Origin: Candidatus Hydrogenedentota bacterium
Lineage (GTDB): Bacteria; Hydrogenedentota; Hydrogenedentia; Hydrogenedentiales; CAITNO01
NCBI GenBank assembly: GCA_903922535.1
Contig: CAIXUF010001454.1
Coordinates: 1-16,036, forward strand
Direction of reading: 5' to 3'
Length of the DNA: 16,036 nucleotides
This document shows positions 15,041-16,036 of this stretch, piece by piece. The position numbers and the translations under genes were made by a program. Position 1 is the first letter of the stretch, and each line of letters starts with the position of its first letter. The notes under the pieces were generated by a model. The model saw nothing but the letters and a program-made list of their open reading frames with translations, made no database searches and was not told the origin of the DNA.

Positions 15041-15625
15041 TTAGTGCATGAATCTCAGTGCCATGATGATCATGCCGATGAACGCCAACTGAACCGGCAC
15101 CAGCAGTCCCGCCACCACAAAACGCCAGCGGCTTCGGGGGGCCACACCCTGCGGCGCCCCCCAATAGCGGATGATGAGCCAGCAAACCACCGGAATGGTG
15201 ATCGGAGAAAAATAGATAACGAGGGTGCCCAGCACGGCCACGGTCAGCGCCACATCGTCCATGCGTGTGCGGCTGGTCGAAAGCTCAGGCCCCGTCTCCC
15301 GCTTCAGCGACTGCTCAAAGCAGCCCACACACTGGTGTTTCGCGGTGCCCGGAACGGGCACGTCGCAAAGATTGCACACGAAACGGCCGCAGTCCTCGCA
15401 AACCGCCACGGCGCGCTTGGCGGCATGGTTGAAACAGGTGCTCTCGTCGGTGAGCGCCGCCGCGTCCCGGCGCGGGGCAACCACGGCCGGCCGCAGCAGC
15501 GCGGGAAACACATGGGTAATCACCCGCGCCTCGCAGATCGGACAAGTGCTGGCCCGCACGCTGTCGCGAAGGGGGATGTCCAGCGGTGTCGAGCATCGCG
15601 GGCACGCGGTTGACAGCACTCGCAT
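15041..15625 (-). CDS. Zinc-ribbon plus B-box-like membrane protein, 194 aa
   Basis: Two zinc modules are visible: an N-terminal zinc ribbon (C8, C11, C28, C31) and a B-box-like set (C64, H67, C76, C79, C84, C87, H97, C99, C102). Two or three membrane segments follow (about 125-153, and 168-190). The second module matches the one in the 108-aa protein encoded two genes downstream, so they are probably paralogous modules. ATG 15625 has GGGGGGAA 6 nt upstream. The gene lies 16 nt after the RDD gene and 14 nt before the 350-aa membrane gene. Likely a cytoplasmic zinc domain tethered to the membrane; function unknown. Confidence 0.8.
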   Translation of the reverse strand: MRVLSTACPRCSTPLDIPLRDSVRASTCPICEARVITHVFPALLRPAVVAPRRDAAALTDESTCFNHAAKRAVAVCEDCGRFVCNLCDVPVPGTAKHQCVGCFEQSLKRETGPELSTSRTRMDDVALTVAVLGTLVIYFSPITIPVVCWLIIRYWGAPQGVAPRSRWRFVVAGLLVPVQLAFIGMIIMALRFMH

Positions 15626-15641
15626 GACGTTCCCCCCGCAG

Positions 15642-16036
15642 TCAGTTCTTCACGACGCGCGTGTCGCAGATGTGATCGTGCAGGGCGCGCTTCTCGTCGT
15701 CAAATCCGGCCATGATATAGCCGACGTAAAGGATCAGCAGGCTCAGGTATTCCGCAAAGAAGCGCCCTGTGGCGCGCCCGTAGGTGATCGGGGCGCCGTC
15801 GGAGCGGATGACCCGTATGCCCACGGCCATTTTTCCGGGCGTTGCGCCGAACTTGCCCAAAAAGAAGACGGTGTAGCTGATGCCGATGGTCAGGCCGATA
15901 ATCCACGAAATGCCCATGCTCGCCCAGTCAAACTGTCCCGGCTGCGTACCCATTCCGAGGCTTGTTCCCAGAATCCCCATCTGCACCGCGGTGCCCACCA
16001 CGCCCAGAATGATGCCGTCGACGATCTTGGCCAGGA
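15642..16036 (-). CDS. RDD family membrane protein, first gene seen of the operon (5' end cut)
   Basis: The frame stays open to the right edge, so the start lies outside; 130 residues are visible. The first of these, LAKIVDGIILG, matches the beginning of the first RDD helix. Then come a second membrane helix (ISWIIGLTIGISYTVFFLG), the cytoplasmic ATPGKMAVGIRVI segment typical of the family, and a third hydrophobic segment (YLSLLILYVGYIMAG), ending in FDDEKRALHDHICDTRVV, the usual closing motif. It lies 16 nt upstream of the zinc-ribbon gene. A second RDD gene closes the same operon, without obvious close sequence identity. Confidence 0.9.
   Translation of the reverse strand, partial: LAKIVDGIILGVVGTAVQMGILGTSLGMGTQPGQFDWASMGISWIIGLTIGISYTVFFLGKFGATPGKMAVGIRVIRSDGAPITYGRATGRFFAEYLSLLILYVGYIMAGFDDEKRALHDHICDTRVVKN

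Noticed and set aside
15027..15185. 53-residue N-terminal extension of the 350-aa membrane protein
   Set aside because: It overlaps the end of the zinc-ribbon gene, has shadow-like Gly/His-rich composition, and a better start with RBS exists at 15026.

Overview
The window is GC-rich bacterial DNA in which every supportable gene lies on the minus strand, so transcription runs from right to left. I see no rRNA, tRNA, transposase, integrase or CRISPR array. The taxon cannot be fixed from this sequence alone. The secreted Ca-binding/LRR protein with a Glu-Gly dipeptide linker, together with the MoxR/DUF58/DUF4350/DUF4129 locus and the zinc-finger membrane proteins, recalls Hydrogenedentota or another PVC-adjacent or Planctomycetota-like group (inference).

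Region 1 (16036 to 6568) is one dense ten-gene operon that begins before the right edge. In transcription order it encodes: an RDD membrane protein (5' end cut off); a zinc-ribbon plus B-box-like membrane protein; a 350-aa multi-pass membrane protein; a 108-aa B-box-like membrane protein; a 603-aa multi-pass protein ending in a DUF4129 domain; a DUF4350 protein; a MoxR AAA+ ATPase; a DUF58 protein; a SpoIIM-family membrane protein; and a second RDD protein. From the third gene onward, neighbouring genes overlap by 4 to 23 nt, often as ATGA or TTGA, which implies translational coupling. MoxR and DUF58 are a known chaperone-like pair, and DUF4350, DUF4129, SpoIIM and RDD genes are usual companions. 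The zinc-finger membrane proteins are the less usual part.

Region 2 (6567 to 5397) holds a PlsC-like acyltransferase with a GTG start behind a strong Shine-Dalgarno. An 11-bp perfect inverted repeat lies in its leader. Downstream is the promoter region of the next unit.

Region 3 (5505 to 1404) starts with an exact-consensus sigma-70 promoter (TTGACA, 17 bp, TATAAT) that abuts a 19-bp near-perfect palindrome. It drives a 972-aa secreted leucine-rich-repeat, Ca-binding, beta-helix and EF-hand protein, followed 39 bp later by a 243-aa lipoprotein. A tiny 46-aa membrane peptide with its own probable extended -10 promoter and three TGCGTTGGT repeats comes next.

Region 4 (1231 to 2) holds a soluble protein resembling the Abi-alpha/DUF4393 fold, followed 24 bp later by an atypical protein kinase that runs off the left edge. 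The role of this pair is unknown; signalling or defence is only a possibility.
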